Below are positions 15,156 through 25,019 of a stretch of 64,000 nt of DNA, in pieces. The translations under genes and the position numbers were made by a program. Every line of letters begins with the position of its first letter. Within the stretch, counting starts at the first letter, position 1. Where the stretch lies: assembly GCF_022808675.1 (NCBI RefSeq), contig NZ_JAKZKV010000010.1, positions 1 to 64,000 on the forward strand, written 5' to 3'. The notes under the pieces were generated by a model, which was given only the letters and a program-made list of their open reading frames with translations, did no database searches and had not been told where the DNA came from. The DNA is from Parabacteroides sp. FAFU027 (lineage in GTDB: Bacteria > Bacteroidota > Bacteroidia > Bacteroidales > UBA7332).

Positions 15156-17050
15156 TCGGCAAGGCGTAGCATATTATCTAACTGGAGAATTTTGCCGCGA
15201 TCAGTCAGGTATCGAATGACTGATATAATCTCGTCAGGTGTACCCGAAATCTGATTTACCAATTCATTCAGGGCAATTTTATCCTTCTGCATTATTTTTT
15301 CTATTTCTTCTTCTATTTGTGCAAACCGGTTTTGTGTAAGCCCGGTTTCATTCTTTTTCAGACAGATATCACAGGTACCGCACCGGTCTGCCTCTTTTTC
15401 TCCGAAATAGCCTAACAACATCTGGCTGCGACACTCTGTTTCAGAGCTGACGTAGTGCAACATCGCTTCGATGCGTTTTTCCAGACGCTCTTTTCGTTCT
15501 TCATATACCATGCGTGGAATGGAGATGTATTGGCTCTCTTCCCGTCGTTGGGTGTAAATGATGAACGGTGTTTTCTTTCCCGGTACATAATTAATGATGT
15601 GATGCTTGCTGAGCCAGAGCAATTGCTGATACACCTGGTCCCTCGTCATCTCAGTATGGCGTGCCAAAACCTCTTCGTGGATATAGACAAAGTCGGCAAA
15701 AAGACCGGTATGAAGTCGCAATAATACATGGATAAGTTTGTCCGCCTCTTCGAATTGCTTCAATTTGTAGAGTTCATCCCGATGTACGGAAAACATCACG
15801 CGGGACTTAGCATCCACTTCGTCGGTGTATTCGATATACCCGGATTGGTCGAGCAGTTTCAGTGCGTAATGGGTGGGTAGGAGTGGGAGTTTATAGCGGT
15901 GACAGAAGTCAGGCAACAGGAAATCGAAAGCAGCCTGGAAGCCATACCCCACTCCAATTACCAGATAACTTCCCAGATGGTCATATACCTTTTTGATGAA
16001 ATCACGGTCGGGAAAGCTGTCGGAAATACGTCTTTTTAGCGTTGTTTTATCGCTTTTGGCAAAGAGAGCAACGGCATAGGATTTCAGTCCGTCCCGACCT
16101 GCTCGGCCAGCTTCCTGATAATATTCTTCTAATGAATCGGGCAGGTCAATATGCACGACTAATCGCACATCGGGTTTATCAATACCCATGCCGAATGCGT
16201 TTGTCGAAACCATCACCTGAAACGTTCCCTTCATCCAGTCGTTTTGCTTTTGCTCTTTGATATCGGGAGCCAAACCGGCGTGGAAGAAGTCAGCGGATAT
16301 GCCCTGCTTTTGAAGCTCCACAGCTACCTCTTTCGTTTTTCGGCGGTTGCGGGTATAGACGATGGTCGAACCTTTTACCCGTTGCAGTATATGGCGCAGT
16401 TCGCTGAGTTTGTCATCGGTACGGCGCACGACATACGCTACATTCTGGCGGTAGAAGCTCTTCTGGAAAACATTGTACTCCTTAAATCCGAGTTTGTCCT
16501 GAATGTCTTTGACCACTTCTGGAGTTGCAGTGGCAGTCAGTGCCAGAACAGGTATTCCGGACAATACTTGCCGGATTTCTGAAATTTTGAGGTAAGAGGG
16601 ACGGAAATCATATCCCCATTGCGAGATACAATGCGCTTCGTCTATCACAAGCAAAGAGACTTTCATCCATTGCATTTTCTGCATAAATAGTTCTGTGCCG
16701 AGACGTTCGGGGGAAATATACAGAAACTTGTAGCCACCGTAGATGCAATTGTCGAGCGTAATCTCAATCTCTCTGGAGGGCATGCCGGAATAGACGGCAG
16801 CCGCTTTTATTCCCCGTTTCTTCAGGTTATCCACCTGGTCTTTCATCAACGCAATCAGTGGCGTGACTACCAAGGTAATCCCCTCCAGATAGAGTCCCGG
16901 CACCTGGAAAGTGATGGACTTCCCTCCTCCGGTGGGCATCAGCCCGAGCGTATCGCGTCCTTCGCATACCGAGCGGATAATATCTTCCTGCAGCGGGCGA
17001 AAGTCGGGATAACCCCAGTATTGTTGAAGGATTTCTTTGAAAGAAGCCAT
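15152..17050 (-). CDS. recQ: ATP-dependent DNA helicase RecQ
   Basis: A 632-residue superfamily 2 helicase that unwinds DNA 3' to 5' in recombination and repair. Motif I is MPTGGGKS (residues 38-45), motif II is IDEAHCISQWG (about 132), motif III is LALTATATPEV, and motif VI is QEAGRAGRDG. The RecQ zinc-binding region follows with cysteines in CRSQMLLGYF and CGTCDIC (about 543-566), and the remaining residues form the winged-helix region and a short tail. There is no clear HRDC domain, which fits the shorter RecQ forms common in Bacteroidota. The stop overlaps the convergent regulator gene by 4 bases. Confidence 0.93.
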   Translation of the reverse strand: MASFKEILQQYWGYPDFRPLQEDIIRSVCEGRDTLGLMPTGGGKSITFQVPGLYLEGITLVVTPLIALMKDQVDNLKKRGIKAAAVYSGMPSREIEITLDNCIYGGYKFLYISPERLGTELFMQKMQWMKVSLLVIDEAHCISQWGYDFRPSYLKISEIRQVLSGIPVLALTATATPEVVKDIQDKLGFKEYNVFQKSFYRQNVAYVVRRTDDKLSELRHILQRVKGSTIVYTRNRRKTKEVAVELQKQGISADFFHAGLAPDIKEQKQNDWMKGTFQVMVSTNAFGMGIDKPDVRLVVHIDLPDSLEEYYQEAGRAGRDGLKSYAVALFAKSDKTTLKRRISDSFPDRDFIKKVYDHLGSYLVIGVGYGFQAAFDFLLPDFCHRYKLPLLPTHYALKLLDQSGYIEYTDEVDAKSRVMFSVHRDELYKLKQFEEADKLIHVLLRLHTGLFADFVYIHEEVLARHTEMTRDQVYQQLLWLSKHHIINYVPGKKTPFIIYTQRREESQYISIPRMVYEERKERLEKRIEAMLHYVSSETECRSQMLLGYFGEKEADRCGTCDICLKKNETGLTQNRFAQIEEEIEKIMQKDKIALNELVNQISGTPDEIISVIRYLTDRGKILQLDNMLRLAD

Positions 17051-17187
17051 GGAAATAATTAAGAAATTAAAGAATGAAGGAATTAAGAGAATTATCTGTG
17101 GTTATACTTTCTGCATACGTCTTTTGTCTGATATCTTTGTTTTTTTGTCTTATCTGACATTTTTCAAATCTTCAAATTTCCACATTT

Positions 17188-18552
17188 TCAAATTTTCTTT
17201 CCGTTTCGGGTTAATGATGCCCAGATTCCCACCATACTCAGCGCGATGAAAATGCTGAAAGTGATGGGCAACGTTTCCATGAAACGGTCGTAATTGGCAG
17301 GGCTGATTTTCGCCTGACCGATGAAGATGTGAATCAGCAAAGTGGCAATCCCCATGCTGATCATCTGGCCGGTATTGCGCATGGTGGCCACCATGGCAGA
17401 AGCGATTCCCAGGTCTTTCTTCTCCACCGAACCCATGATTGCAGAGGTGTTGGGAGACGAAAACAGTCCGAAGCCCGTCCCGAGAATAACCAGACAAACG
17501 GTCAGATAAGCGTGCGAAGTTCCAGAGTCCAGAAAAAGCAGCAATCCCAAACCGAGGCAGATAACTCCCAAACCTGTCGATGCAATCAGTCCGGGTGAAT
17601 ATTTATCGGAGAGCCTGCCGGACAGCGAAGCGGTAATCGCCATCAGGATAGGTTGGATAACCAATATAATGCCGGTGTCTGCCGGAGATAATCCTTTGAT
17701 GTATTGCAAATAGAGGCTCAGAATGAAGGTAATCGCATAGGTGGTTGCATAATTAATCAATGCAGCCAGATTGGAAAAGGCGAAGAGCCGGTTATTGAAT
17801 AAGAGCTTTACATCCAGGACCGGAAATGAGCTGCTTTTTTCAATCGTTACAAAATAACCAATGCCCAGAATGCCTGCAAATGCCAGGAAGATATTGGTCC
17901 AGTCTGGCAATCCCGAAAAGCCATAGACAAAGGCAAACATCGAAAGGATATAGAGGAATGCACCTTTGCGGTCGAAAGGTTGCGGGTACTCCTGCTTCCA
18001 GTCGGTGCGGATGACGAGTTTGGTGGTGATTGCAACGAAGAGCGCCAGCGCCAGCACGATGTAGAACAGACTGCGCCAACCGAATGTCTGTGTGAGGAAG
18101 CCGCCCAACACCGGTGCCGCAGAAAGTCCGAGATAAACCGCAGTTACATTAAGCCCGATTGCTTTTCCACGTTCCTGCGGAGGAAAAGCTGAAGTAACAA
18201 TGGCGGTATTGGTACTGAACATCATCGCACCGCCCAATCCCTGCACGAATCGTGCCGTAATCAGCAATCCTATGGATGTCGATAACGCGCAAGCTAATGT
18301 CGCTGCTGCCAGTATCAGACTTCCAATGATAAATATCCGTACCCGCCCATACTGGTCGGCCAGTTTGCCGAAAGGAACGGGAAATACCGCTGTTGATAAA
18401 AGAAACGACATCGTCACCCAGCTCATTGTCAACGCCCCGATAGAGAATTCCGCGCCAATTTGCGGCAGTGCAATATTTACAGATGCTCCCATAAAGGGCG
18501 TGATGAACGAGGTGATCATCATCAGGGCGAGTATGAGGTTTTTGTTGGGCAT
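17188..18552 (-). CDS. MFS drug efflux transporter (DHA2/EmrB-QacA type)
   Basis: A 454-residue major facilitator protein with about 14 hydrophobic segments, as in the DHA2 group. Signatures are FMGASVNIALPQIGAEF at the first helix, GKLADQYGRVRIFIIGS (the MFS motif A loop), FVQGLGGAMMFSTNTAIV (motif C region) and a C-terminal LGIASAMVATMRNTGQMIS. It should export drugs or other amphiphiles in exchange for protons; the substrate is unknown. It follows the Fic gene by 9 bases and may be co-transcribed with it. The fourteenth helix ends shortly before the basic C-terminus. Confidence 0.88.
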   Translation of the reverse strand: MPNKNLILALMMITSFITPFMGASVNIALPQIGAEFSIGALTMSWVTMSFLLSTAVFPVPFGKLADQYGRVRIFIIGSLILAAATLACALSTSIGLLITARFVQGLGGAMMFSTNTAIVTSAFPPQERGKAIGLNVTAVYLGLSAAPVLGGFLTQTFGWRSLFYIVLALALFVAITTKLVIRTDWKQEYPQPFDRKGAFLYILSMFAFVYGFSGLPDWTNIFLAFAGILGIGYFVTIEKSSSFPVLDVKLLFNNRLFAFSNLAALINYATTYAITFILSLYLQYIKGLSPADTGIILVIQPILMAITASLSGRLSDKYSPGLIASTGLGVICLGLGLLLFLDSGTSHAYLTVCLVILGTGFGLFSSPNTSAIMGSVEKKDLGIASAMVATMRNTGQMISMGIATLLIHIFIGQAKISPANYDRFMETLPITFSIFIALSMVGIWASLTRNGKKI

Positions 18553-18561
18553 TGTTTTAGC

Positions 18562-19323
18562 TTATTTCAAACATTCCGGCAACATACACAAAAAATCCAC
18601 GCAACGATCGTAGTTTAGTTCGTAATAGTTCACGCCCAAATTTAATGTGTTGTAATACTGCTGTTGATTGATTTTGTAATGCTCTTCAGACGGTAGCTTC
18701 CAGTACTGCATTCCAAGTTTCTCAGCAATGAACCATTTCTCTAACAAACGGGCTGCACGACCATTCCCATCGCGAAAAGGATGGATGTGGACAAATCGCA
18801 TATGTATCAGGGCTGCATAATAGAATACCTCTTCTTCCGAAAGATTGTGGCTAAGCAGTTCTGTAATTTGCTCAAAAAGCGTAGCCATTTCCTGTTTGAC
18901 AAACTCCGGCTCCACCGCCAGATAGGCTAATCCGGTTTTGTTGAAAACACCCACCTGTTCAGTCCGGTATTTTCCCCGTTTGCTTTTAATGAGCAGCGTT
19001 TCGGAAAGGACTTTATGACAATGCAACAGATTTGCCTCGGTCAGGGGATTGTGTTGGGCGAATTCGTAAGTGGTGATCAGGTTCTCAATCTCAGCAATCT
19101 CTTTCCCTACCTTAAACTTCTCCTTGCTCAATTCATAATTCATAAAGGAATTGAGGTCAATGCTGTTTCCTTCGATATTAGACGAATATACTGCGGAAGC
19201 TTTGGTCAGAAAGTCAAATCCGCCCCTTTTTTCCGAAAAATCATATGCTGCAATCCATCCGGGGATCTGATTGCCGATTCGGTCGGTGAATGTTGTGAAG
19301 TACTTCTTGGTGGTGATATTCAT
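18562..19323 (-). CDS. Fic family AMPylase-like protein with inhibitory motif
   Basis: A 253-residue Fic-domain protein. The catalytic motif HPFRDGNGRAAR (residues 181-192) is intact, with His, Asp, Asn and both Arg. Upstream, SSNIEGNS (residues 47-54) matches the (S/T)xxxE(G/N) inhibitory helix that blocks the ATP gamma-phosphate site, so this is a class II Fic protein inhibited from its own N-terminal side. Fic enzymes transfer AMP or similar groups to protein hydroxyls; the target is unknown. It lies next to the AccI-like restriction-modification genes and directly before the MFS pump. Neighbourhood with a restriction system is common for such accessory Fic genes. Confidence 0.88.
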   Translation of the reverse strand: MNITTKKYFTTFTDRIGNQIPGWIAAYDFSEKRGGFDFLTKASAVYSSNIEGNSIDLNSFMNYELSKEKFKVGKEIAEIENLITTYEFAQHNPLTEANLLHCHKVLSETLLIKSKRGKYRTEQVGVFNKTGLAYLAVEPEFVKQEMATLFEQITELLSHNLSEEEVFYYAALIHMRFVHIHPFRDGNGRAARLLEKWFIAEKLGMQYWKLPSEEHYKINQQQYYNTLNLGVNYYELNYDRCVDFLCMLPECLK

Positions 19324-19382
19324 ATTATCAGAGTCTATTTATTGAAAAATTGAATTCGGTCTAATTTCAAGTGTATAGTTTG

Positions 19383-20996
19383 TCATATACTGAATTCTTC
19401 AATGAATATCTCATTAATTCTATCTATGAAACTGTTATCTGGATTTGATTGTAAAACTGAATCTCGATATTCATTATACAATTCAAGAATTTCTTTTTCA
19501 GAGCTTTTATTAATAAGTGACAGGTCAAGAATTTCACCTTTGTTTAAGTCATTAGGCTCGAATTTTTGAAGTCCATTTCCATATTCTCTTCGGTTATCTT
19601 CAAATATACTTTTTGCTGTATCTGTTAATAGATAGGCAAACAATAAATCTGTTTTAATAGATGGAAATAATCCAGACTTAACAGGGTATATACAATGAAA
19701 TGTGGTTAAGTTTGAGATCTCAGCTTCATTTCTAATAAATCTCAAGCCGTTTCTATTAAATACTGAAACCCATATTGGTGCAGGAGGTCTCTTTTCCAGA
19801 GAATACCAAGGTTTACGACAAGCAGTTAAATACTTTCTGTCTATTCCTTGTTGCTCTCCGAACTTGATGTACTTCTTAACACTATCACTATTTGTGTTAA
19901 CAGCGTTAAAAAGGAAAATGCTCTTATTGTTATCCTTTAATTTCTTAAAATCATCAGTTGTGAAAAAAGAGCCTTTAGTGTCAGCAGCTTTACAGATACA
20001 AGGCATAAGATATTTTTCATCAATACCATACTCAAGTGCTTTTGCTTTTGAGAAAGTAAAATATTCATTTGCACCAGTGGCAATACCTCGTACTACTTTT
20101 GCGAAAGTGGAAAACGGAACAAGATTTTTAAAACCCAATGATTTTTGTTCTTGATAATATCTTCTCCATTTTTTATTTGGATCGAGCTGAGTTATCTTAT
20201 AGCAATTTTCACTATCAAAATTATCAGGATAATTATCTATATAATTATCAAGTTGACTTAGTTCTGATAAATTGCAGATAGTTGAGAACTTAATATTATT
20301 ACTTTGCTCATCATTTGAACAAAGAATAATACAAGCAGTAGTTAATGCATCATCAAATATATTCTCTTCAAAGTCGAAAATAATAATATGCCTTAATGTG
20401 TTACTATTTAATAAATAAGACTTGACAAGCTTCCCGTAATCTGCGTTTAAGAACTCTGAAGGAATAATATACGCAGCACGTCCATTAAATTCAAGCTGAT
20501 AGATGGACTTTAAAAGGAAAAGGGTATATAAATTGGAGAATCCAGTAAGCTTAACCTTTAATTTAGATTCTATTTCCTTTAAAATAGCTTTATTGTCATA
20601 GTCATGGAATTTAAAGTAAGGTGGATTACAGATTATTCCATCATACTTATTCTCCCAATCATTATACATGTAATCTTCAAGATGAATTTTTAAAGACGGT
20701 ATGAAATTAAATATCGGTTCTGCTTTTGAATATATATATTCATCAATCTCAAAACCTTTAATATCAATATTCGTTTTGTGAGTTAATAAAGCTCTTGAAA
20801 ATATACCTAGGCCAAAAGCAGGATCCAATACTGATTTCAGACTTTTGTTGCCTAAGAGCCATTTTGCCATTAAGTCTGCAATCGGATATGGAGTGAAAAA
20901 TTGGGCAAATTTCTTCCGATGTTCTAACGATGTTTGTATTGAGTAGTCTTTCTCAATGGATTTATTTGCTGCAAATATGTTTTTGTATTCTATCAT
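19383..20996 (-). CDS. Adenine-specific DNA methyltransferase of an AccI-like R-M system
   Basis: A 537-residue N6-adenine methyltransferase. AdoMet-binding motif I is DPAFGLGIFSRALL (about residue 59) and the catalytic motif IV is NPPYFKFHDY (about 124), as in the gamma-type (TaqI/Eco57I-like) order. The C-terminal half is a target-recognition region. The ATG at 20996 shares its A with the TGA of the preceding endonuclease gene (TGATG), so translation is coupled. The length is close to that of M.AccI (recalled as about 540 residues), which fits an AccI-like specificity, GTMKAC; this is inference. The gene is visibly richer in A+T than its neighbours, with many ATA and AAT codons, a sign of transfer. 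Confidence 0.85.
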   Translation of the reverse strand: MIEYKNIFAANKSIEKDYSIQTSLEHRKKFAQFFTPYPIADLMAKWLLGNKSLKSVLDPAFGLGIFSRALLTHKTNIDIKGFEIDEYIYSKAEPIFNFIPSLKIHLEDYMYNDWENKYDGIICNPPYFKFHDYDNKAILKEIESKLKVKLTGFSNLYTLFLLKSIYQLEFNGRAAYIIPSEFLNADYGKLVKSYLLNSNTLRHIIIFDFEENIFDDALTTACIILCSNDEQSNNIKFSTICNLSELSQLDNYIDNYPDNFDSENCYKITQLDPNKKWRRYYQEQKSLGFKNLVPFSTFAKVVRGIATGANEYFTFSKAKALEYGIDEKYLMPCICKAADTKGSFFTTDDFKKLKDNNKSIFLFNAVNTNSDSVKKYIKFGEQQGIDRKYLTACRKPWYSLEKRPPAPIWVSVFNRNGLRFIRNEAEISNLTTFHCIYPVKSGLFPSIKTDLLFAYLLTDTAKSIFEDNRREYGNGLQKFEPNDLNKGEILDLSLINKSSEKEILELYNEYRDSVLQSNPDNSFIDRINEIFIEEFSI

Positions 20997-22096
20997 CAAA
21001 ATTCTTCTTCTGCTATTCCTAAGATGTTTCGTAATTCGTCAATATTTAAATAGGCGGTGCCTCCTTTGAAAGTCACATAAAATAGTAATCGACCTCTATC
21101 CATTTCTTTTCTAACACTTTCATGTTCAGGTTCATCAATTCTGTATGCAATCTGCATTCCACTCTTTGAATTGATTTTTATAGTTGTTTTGTTTTGATTT
21201 TTAGTATCAGCTTCTACAGAAAATATGATATCTTCTTTGTCTGGATCAGCAATTATTTGTAGTATTTGTTGAAAGGAAATACCATATACTTTATCGAAGA
21301 AAACTTGAAAATAAAAATGAGGTACATTAAATGTTTCAATCCATTTATATACAACTTTAATGTCTTCAACTTTTGGCGTTATTGAAAGATAGTCTCTTTT
21401 TTGAATTTCTTTAATTGACTTTTTAAGTTCTTTGAAGAGTTCGTTTAATTGCAATAATCTTTCTGATGAGCGCCAACCAGGAACTTTAAAATCAGCAACA
21501 CTAAGTGTTTCACGAGTTATTGCTTCTAATACAGGGATATATTTCTTTCTAACTGGATGTTCAAGAAGATCAATAAATTCATTAAGAATTTTATCTCTTG
21601 CTTGTAAAGCAAGTTGAGTAAATCGTTCTGTCTTTTCTTGCATAGCTGCTTCATAACGATCAATTAAGAATGCACTTGAACGTACTTCAATGCCAGCAAT
21701 TGCTTTTTTTACATACTCAGTGATAGTTTGATGAGCAATATGACTTATATCATATCCAAGTTCTTGATTAAAATCCTCTTTTTTGAAGATTAAAATATCA
21801 GGTCTTTTACCAATAGTGTCAAGTTCTTCCTGAAACTCTTGGTAAAAAGTATCGAATCCATCTTCTCCAGCAACTAAATCATCTGATTTTCCATATTTAA
21901 TTGCAATAAAGTTCTTTGATGTTTCATTGATTGCTCGGAATATCAGATTTTCAGCCCAATCTCCTTGTTCTTTGTTTGTAATAAAATTAGATGAAGCTTG
22001 AGTAGGAATTCTAGCTTGATCTCTAGGTAAACTAAAATCAACTAAAGATGGTGGTACTATCTTTGTTAGTTCTTTTATGGTATTATAATAACTCAT
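20996..22096 (-). CDS. AccI-like type II restriction endonuclease
   Basis: A 366-residue protein translationally coupled to the methyltransferase gene downstream. Its size and context fit the RE_AccI family. A PD-(D/E)xK-like core is suggested by KRPDILIF (Pro-Asp at 99-100) followed by IAGIEVRSS (Glu137, Arg139), where the usual lysine would be arginine; an upstream acidic E-Q-G-D-W-A-E stretch (43-49) could provide the N-terminal helix glutamate. The cut site of AccI is GT^MKAC, but the specificity here is only inferred. The gene is AT-rich like its partner. It precedes the methyltransferase, so timing of protection must be controlled; no controller (C) protein is present. Confidence 0.7.
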   Translation of the reverse strand: MSYYNTIKELTKIVPPSLVDFSLPRDQARIPTQASSNFITNKEQGDWAENLIFRAINETSKNFIAIKYGKSDDLVAGEDGFDTFYQEFQEELDTIGKRPDILIFKKEDFNQELGYDISHIAHQTITEYVKKAIAGIEVRSSAFLIDRYEAAMQEKTERFTQLALQARDKILNEFIDLLEHPVRKKYIPVLEAITRETLSVADFKVPGWRSSERLLQLNELFKELKKSIKEIQKRDYLSITPKVEDIKVVYKWIETFNVPHFYFQVFFDKVYGISFQQILQIIADPDKEDIIFSVEADTKNQNKTTIKINSKSGMQIAYRIDEPEHESVRKEMDRGRLLFYVTFKGGTAYLNIDELRNILGIAEEEF

Positions 22097-22126
22097 ATTT
22101 AATTCTTTACATGTTAGTATTATTCG

Positions 22127-23851
22127 TCACTCCTCCGACGGCTTAATATCCTTAATCAGCAACTGTATCGAAATATTTCCCCCGTAAGTATTTTCTTCAA
22201 TCGTGTAGCAGATATCAAACGGATTGAGGTTCTTGATGTAGTCGTTGTGCCCGTACATGCCGAAAGCGATTCCGTTCATGATGCTTTCCGAGTTACTGTC
22301 GATCAACTCCAGTTTGAGGTGCTCCTGGTCTTTACCCACGAGGCGGCTGGTGCCGTAGTCATAGACGCGTCGGGTGCAGAAGACCGGCTTCTGGTTTTCG
22401 GGGCCGAAGGGGGAAAACTGCTTCAGGATGCGGAAGAATTTCGGTGTGATGTCGCTGAAATTGATCGTGGCATCTACATCCATGTGAGGCACGAGCTGGT
22501 TGGGCTGAATATTCTCGGCAACGAAGGCTTCGAAGCGTTTGGAGAAAGCTTCCACATTTTCTTCCTTCATGGAGAGACCTGCCGCAAATGGGTGTCCGCC
22601 GAAGTTTTCGAGCAGGTCGCGGCAATTTTCGATGGCCTTATAGACATCAAATCCCTGGATGGAGCGGGCAGAACCGGTCGCAAGTCCATTCGACAAAGTC
22701 AGCACCACCGCAGGTTTATAATAAAGCTCCGTCAGGCGGGAAGCCACGATTCCGATTACCCCCTTGTGCCAACGATCGTTGTAGATCACGATCGACTTGC
22801 GGTCGGCCATGTCTTTCCAGTTTTCGAGTACGGTGTTGGCCTCTTCGGTGATGCTTTTATCGAGTTCCTTTCGTTTTTCGTTTTGCAAGTTGATGCTTTC
22901 CGATTTTTCGCGGGCGAAAGTCAGGTCTTTCGAGATAAGCAATTCTACCGATTCCCGGCCCGATTGTACACGTCCGGAAGCATTCAGGCGTGGCCCGATT
23001 TTGAAAACGATGTCGCTCAGCGTGATCTCTTTTTCGCTCATGCCGCACATGTCGATGATGCTTTTCAGTCCGATACAAGCATTGGTATTGAGCATTTTCA
23101 GACCGTGGAAGGCGAGGATGCGGTTTTCTCCTGTGATGGGGACAATATCTGCTGCGATACTTACCGCCACGAGGTCGAGCAGCTGATACAGCAGCGAAAG
23201 GTCAATCCCGTTGCTGATGGCGAAGGCCTGCATAAACTTAAATCCCACGCCACAGGCCGAAAGGTGTGTGTAGGGATAGGTTTCGTCCGGACGCTTCGGG
23301 TCGAGGATGGCGCACGCATCGGGCAGCACATCATCGGGCTTGTGGTGGTCGCAGATGATGAAGTCCACGCCTTTTCGCTTGGCATAATCTATCTTTTCCA
23401 CCGCTTTTATACCGCAGTCAAGCACGATAATCAGTTTGAAATCATTTTCCCAGGCAAAATCAATCCCTTTGTAGGAGACGCCGTAACCTTCGTCGGTGCG
23501 GTCGGGAATATAGAAGTCGAGGTTTGAATAGAAGTTGCGCAGGAATTTATAGACCACGGCTACCGAAGTGGTTCCATCCACATCGTAGTCACCGTAAACG
23601 AGAATCTTCTCCTTGCGGCCCATTGCGAGGTTAAGGCGTTCCACCGCTTTGTCCATCTCCTTCATCAGGAAAGGGTCGTGCAGGTCTTGCAGTTGCGGAC
23701 GGAAGAATTTCTTCGCTTCCTCGATGGTGGTAATTTTGCGTTGAAGTAGTAATTGCGAAAGTACGGGGTTGATGCCCAGTTCTCTGGCCATCTCTTCCTG
23801 TACGCTCGACAATTCAGGGGCAGGACTTAGAAAGTTCCATTTATTTATCAT
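22127..23851 (-). CDS. recJ: Single-stranded-DNA-specific exonuclease RecJ
   Basis: A 574-residue DHH-family 5' to 3' ssDNA exonuclease used in recombination and mismatch repair. The DHH domain contains VYGDYDVDGTTSVAVVY, LDCGI and ICDHHKPDDVLPDA, with the Asp/His metal ligands. The DHHA1 domain carries the ending FGGHPFAAGLSM. A C-terminal OB-fold follows (about residues 460-574). Length is normal. Base composition returns to that of the chromosome here, in contrast to the restriction genes. A long open frame on the opposite strand of this gene is a shadow of its codon bias. Confidence 0.95.
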   Translation of the reverse strand: MINKWNFLSPAPELSSVQEEMARELGINPVLSQLLLQRKITTIEEAKKFFRPQLQDLHDPFLMKEMDKAVERLNLAMGRKEKILVYGDYDVDGTTSVAVVYKFLRNFYSNLDFYIPDRTDEGYGVSYKGIDFAWENDFKLIIVLDCGIKAVEKIDYAKRKGVDFIICDHHKPDDVLPDACAILDPKRPDETYPYTHLSACGVGFKFMQAFAISNGIDLSLLYQLLDLVAVSIAADIVPITGENRILAFHGLKMLNTNACIGLKSIIDMCGMSEKEITLSDIVFKIGPRLNASGRVQSGRESVELLISKDLTFAREKSESINLQNEKRKELDKSITEEANTVLENWKDMADRKSIVIYNDRWHKGVIGIVASRLTELYYKPAVVLTLSNGLATGSARSIQGFDVYKAIENCRDLLENFGGHPFAAGLSMKEENVEAFSKRFEAFVAENIQPNQLVPHMDVDATINFSDITPKFFRILKQFSPFGPENQKPVFCTRRVYDYGTSRLVGKDQEHLKLELIDSNSESIMNGIAFGMYGHNDYIKNLNPFDICYTIEENTYGGNISIQLLIKDIKPSEE

Positions 23852-24166
23852 GAGTCAATTATTTTCTATTTCGGGAGCGTAAATTTACGAATTGTTTCGC
23901 GGAGGGGGAAATGTTTTCGTCCACGAATGCACACTAATTCGCACGAATTATTTATTAGTGTGAATCTTCACCGGTGTACTTTGATCCCGAAATAGAGGGA
24001 AAATAGAATATCAGGAGGAAATTCTCTTTCTGCTGTTCATTTTTGTTTCTATACTCTTCTTCGTGATAATTCGTGAAAATTCGTGGACAAACAATTCTTT
24101 CCGGAAAATTCCTGGACCATCATATTGGCGTAAATTCCCTACCTTTGTCGGAAAATATTCAGCATC
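23852..24166. other. Intergenic region with degraded CACGAAT-type repeats
   Basis: This gap between divergent recJ and the phosphatase gene contains TCCACGAAT near 23917, an inverted pair CACACTAAT/ATTAGTGTG around 23928-23966 and ATTCGTGGACAAA near 24078, which mirrors the first. It looks like an eroded inverted-repeat element. The same words recur around 46307-46380. Confidence 0.5.
24140..24147 (+). promoter_or_regulatory. Bacteroidota -7 promoter element
   Basis: TACCTTTG, 20 bases before the ATG of the phosphatase gene, matches TAnnTTTG. A -33 partner is not clear. Confidence 0.5.
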
Positions 24167-24826
24167 ATGATCAAATTAATCATATTCGACCTTGACGGAA
24201 CGTTACTCAATACAGTAGCCGACCTGGCCAACAGTACCAACTTCGCTCTGGAGCAATGCGGATTTTCTACACATGAAACCGCGGCGTACAACTTTTTCGT
24301 GGGTAATGGCATCAACAAGCTTTTCGAACGCGCTTTGCCCGAAGGAGAGAAGACGCAGGAGAACATCCTGCGCGTGCGCGGATTCTTCCTGCCTTATTAC
24401 GAGAAATATAATTCCGTTTACAGCGCGCCTTACGCGGGAATTCCCGAAGTGCTGAAAACACTTCACGAGAAAGGTTACAAACTGGCGGTGGCTTCCAATA
24501 AATATCACGCCGGTACATTGCAAATGATTGAGCAGTTCTTTCCTGAAATTCCTTTTACAGCGGTACTCGGACAGCGCGAAGGTATTCCCGCCAAACCGCA
24601 TCCGCAAATCGTTAAAGATGTGCTGGAAATTGCCGGTGTATCCAAAGAGGAAACACTTTACGTCGGAGATTCCGGTGTGGATATGGAGACGGTGCTCAAC
24701 AGCGAAGTAACCGGAGTAGGGGTAACGTGGGGATTCCGTCCGTTGGAAGAGTTGCAGCAGTTTAACCCGAAATACATCATTCACAAACCGGAAGAGATTT
24801 TGGAGATTGTAGAGAAATTACGATAG
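24167..24826 (+). CDS. gph: HAD-family phosphatase, phosphoglycolate phosphatase-like
   Basis: A 219-residue haloacid dehalogenase-type phosphatase. Motif I is IIFDLDGTLLNT (nucleophile Asp, residues 5-16), motif II is LAVASNKYH, motif III is the Lys in GIPAKPHPQIV and motif IV is LYVGDSGVDMETV. The alpha-helical cap between residues about 16 and 85 is of subclass I, as in Gph. Phosphoglycolate phosphatase hydrolyses 2-phosphoglycolate from oxidative DNA damage repair; related HADs with other substrates look alike, so the symbol is a best guess. The gene stands alone and is followed by two hairpins, the second a good terminator. Confidence 0.85.
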   Translation: MIKLIIFDLDGTLLNTVADLANSTNFALEQCGFSTHETAAYNFFVGNGINKLFERALPEGEKTQENILRVRGFFLPYYEKYNSVYSAPYAGIPEVLKTLHEKGYKLAVASNKYHAGTLQMIEQFFPEIPFTAVLGQREGIPAKPHPQIVKDVLEIAGVSKEETLYVGDSGVDMETVLNSEVTGVGVTWGFRPLEELQQFNPKYIIHKPEEILEIVEKLR

Positions 24827-24827
24827 G

Positions 24828-24894
24828 AACGCGAAGCTTCGCGTTGTATTATAACAAAACCCGGTTTCAATGATTGAATTGAAATCGGGTTTTG
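24828..24894 (+). terminator. Palindrome and terminator after the phosphatase gene
   Basis: An 18-base perfect palindrome (24828-24845) overlaps the region just after the stop codon. It is followed by a hairpin with 17-bp arms and one G-U pair (24855-24871 with 24878-24894) ending in TTTTG. The second hairpin is the likely terminator. Confidence 0.7.
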
Positions 24895-24918
24895 TGTTTC
24901 TGGTAATTCTTGTAAATC

Positions 24919-25001
24919 CGACAAGCGGCATGAAACCGCTGTTCGGTGTGGGTTTCGAATTGCTCTGAGGTAAGCGAACAGCGGCTCAAAGCCGCTTGTC
25001 G
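24919..25001. repeat. 83-bp palindromic repeat, copy 1
   Basis: Outer arms CGACAAGCGGC (24919-24929) and GCCGCTTGTCG (24991-25001) pair perfectly, and inner CCGCTGTTCG pairs with CGAACAGCGG. An almost identical 83-bp copy in the same orientation lies at 26610-26692. The two copies bracket the two unknown exported-protein genes. Confidence 0.8.
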
Positions 25002-25019
25002 CGTTTAAACTATGACGGT

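Noticed and set aside
22247-23527. 426-codon frame antisense to recJ
   Set aside because: It lies wholly inside recJ on the other strand, where RecJ motifs are intact, and gives no recognisable protein. Codon bias shadow.
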